From Sysuimicrobium calidum (GTDB taxonomy: Bacteria; Sysuimicrobiota; Sysuimicrobiia; Sysuimicrobiales; Sysuimicrobiaceae), in assembly GCA_031459935.1 (NCBI GenBank), contig JAVKHN010000071.1, positions 1-5,872 on the forward strand: 5,872 bases of DNA. The letters run 5' to 3'. A program made the translations under genes and the position numbers. The notes under the pieces are model-generated. The model ran no database searches, was not told the DNA's origin, and was given only the letters and a program-made list of their open reading frames with translations. Below, in pieces: positions 5,488-5,872 of the stretch (positions are counted from its first letter, which is position 1; each line of letters starts with the position of its first letter).

Positions 5488-5872
5488 GTGGCTGGGTCCC
5501 GGACGCTCGCACGTGGGCCCGTGTTCGCCGCCCCCTGGGTGGTATCCGCAGTCGCGGTGTTGGCTATCGCCGGCTGCGCTGCGGACCGGCTGGCCACCGA
5601 GGCGGAGGTCCGGGAGATCCCCGGGCCGCACATCCACGGTCTCGCGGTGGACCCCTTAAGGCCCGAGGTCGTGTGGGTGGCCGCCCACGGCGGGCTGCTT
5701 CGGATCCGCAACGGCCGTTGGGAGCGGGTCGGCAACCATACCTACGACCACATGGGCTTCTTGGTGCATCCCCGACAGCCCCGTGTCCTCCTGACCAGCG
5801 GCCACCCGGGGCCGCAAGACCGCCGTCCCAACCCCTTAGGCGTGGAGGTAAGCCGCGACGCTGGGCTGAGCT
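5488..5872 (+). CDS. Lipoprotein with beta-propeller (BNR/VPS10-like) motifs, 5' part
   Basis: The frame is open from a GTG at 5488 to the window edge (128 residues, incomplete). The N-terminus carries a hydrophobic segment ending in the lipobox LAIAGC with Cys30, so the protein is probably a lipid-anchored envelope protein. The mature start shows GPHIHGLAVDP (46-56), VWVAAHGGLLRI (63-72 region), DHMGF (87-91) and SGHPGP (104-109), then VSRDAGLS leading into a likely 'S.DgG..W' Asp-box. This pattern matches a family of sialidase-like or sortilin-like beta-propeller proteins, some annotated as glycosyl hydrolases of the F510_1955 type. An enzymatic role is not established for them. Several His and Met residues in the conserved motifs would suit metal binding. 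The ribosome site is weak (AGG at 5476-5478 or 5480-5482), so translation may be coupled to the Met-rich gene. Confidence 0.75.
   Translation, partial: MAGSRTLARGPVFAAPWVVSAVAVLAIAGCAADRLATEAEVREIPGPHIHGLAVDPLRPEVVWVAAHGGLLRIRNGRWERVGNHTYDHMGFLVHPRQPRVLLTSGHPGPQDRRPNPLGVEVSRDAGLS

Noticed and set aside
5080..5637. N-terminal extension of the Rieske frame across the divergent genes
   Set aside because: The extension is the antisense of the Met-rich and lipoprotein genes. The twin-arginine motif and ribosome site place the start at 5079.

Overview
The window is about 5.9 kb of GC-rich bacterial chromosome. Gene density is high, start codons are ATG or GTG, Shine-Dalgarno sequences are strong and the tRNA encodes its CCA end. 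These traits, with a probable Tat-exported Rieske protein and a lipobox lipoprotein, suggest an aerobic or microaerophilic, possibly thermophilic, high-GC bacterium. Nothing here fixes the phylum. No phage, transposon or CRISPR was found.

Layout from left to right. The 3' end of an HD-GYP domain gene (+) stops just before a tRNA-Arg(CCT) gene (+), which has its own near-consensus promoter. Next comes a decaying minus-strand acyl-CoA cluster. In its direction of transcription it holds a broken TetR-type regulator (1999-2311), an intact CaiB/BaiF CoA-transferase (783-2015) and a broken enoyl-CoA hydratase (about 267-786). The hydratase overlapped the transferase through ATGA. About 300 bases (2278-2578) then hold no convincing gene.

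A plus-strand pair follows: a 12-helix MFS transporter (2579-3877) and a PrxQ/BCP-like peroxiredoxin (3916-4410). The peroxiredoxin meets a minus-strand Rieske iron-sulfur protein (4435-5079) tail to tail. The Rieske gene diverges from a plus-strand pair: a small secreted Met/His-rich protein (5149-5481) and a lipoprotein with beta-propeller-like motifs (5488 to the window edge).

The most interesting stretch is 5079-5872. A perfect 17-bp inverted repeat lies in the gap between the divergent genes, inside the unusually long 19-bp spacer of a plausible promoter for the Met-rich gene. That layout fits metal-responsive (MerR-like) control of an envelope copper-handling module, but this is inference. 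The second theme is the cluster around the CoA-transferase, where both neighbours carry internal deletions and frameshifts while the transferase stays open. I see no clear undescribed defence or mobile system here.
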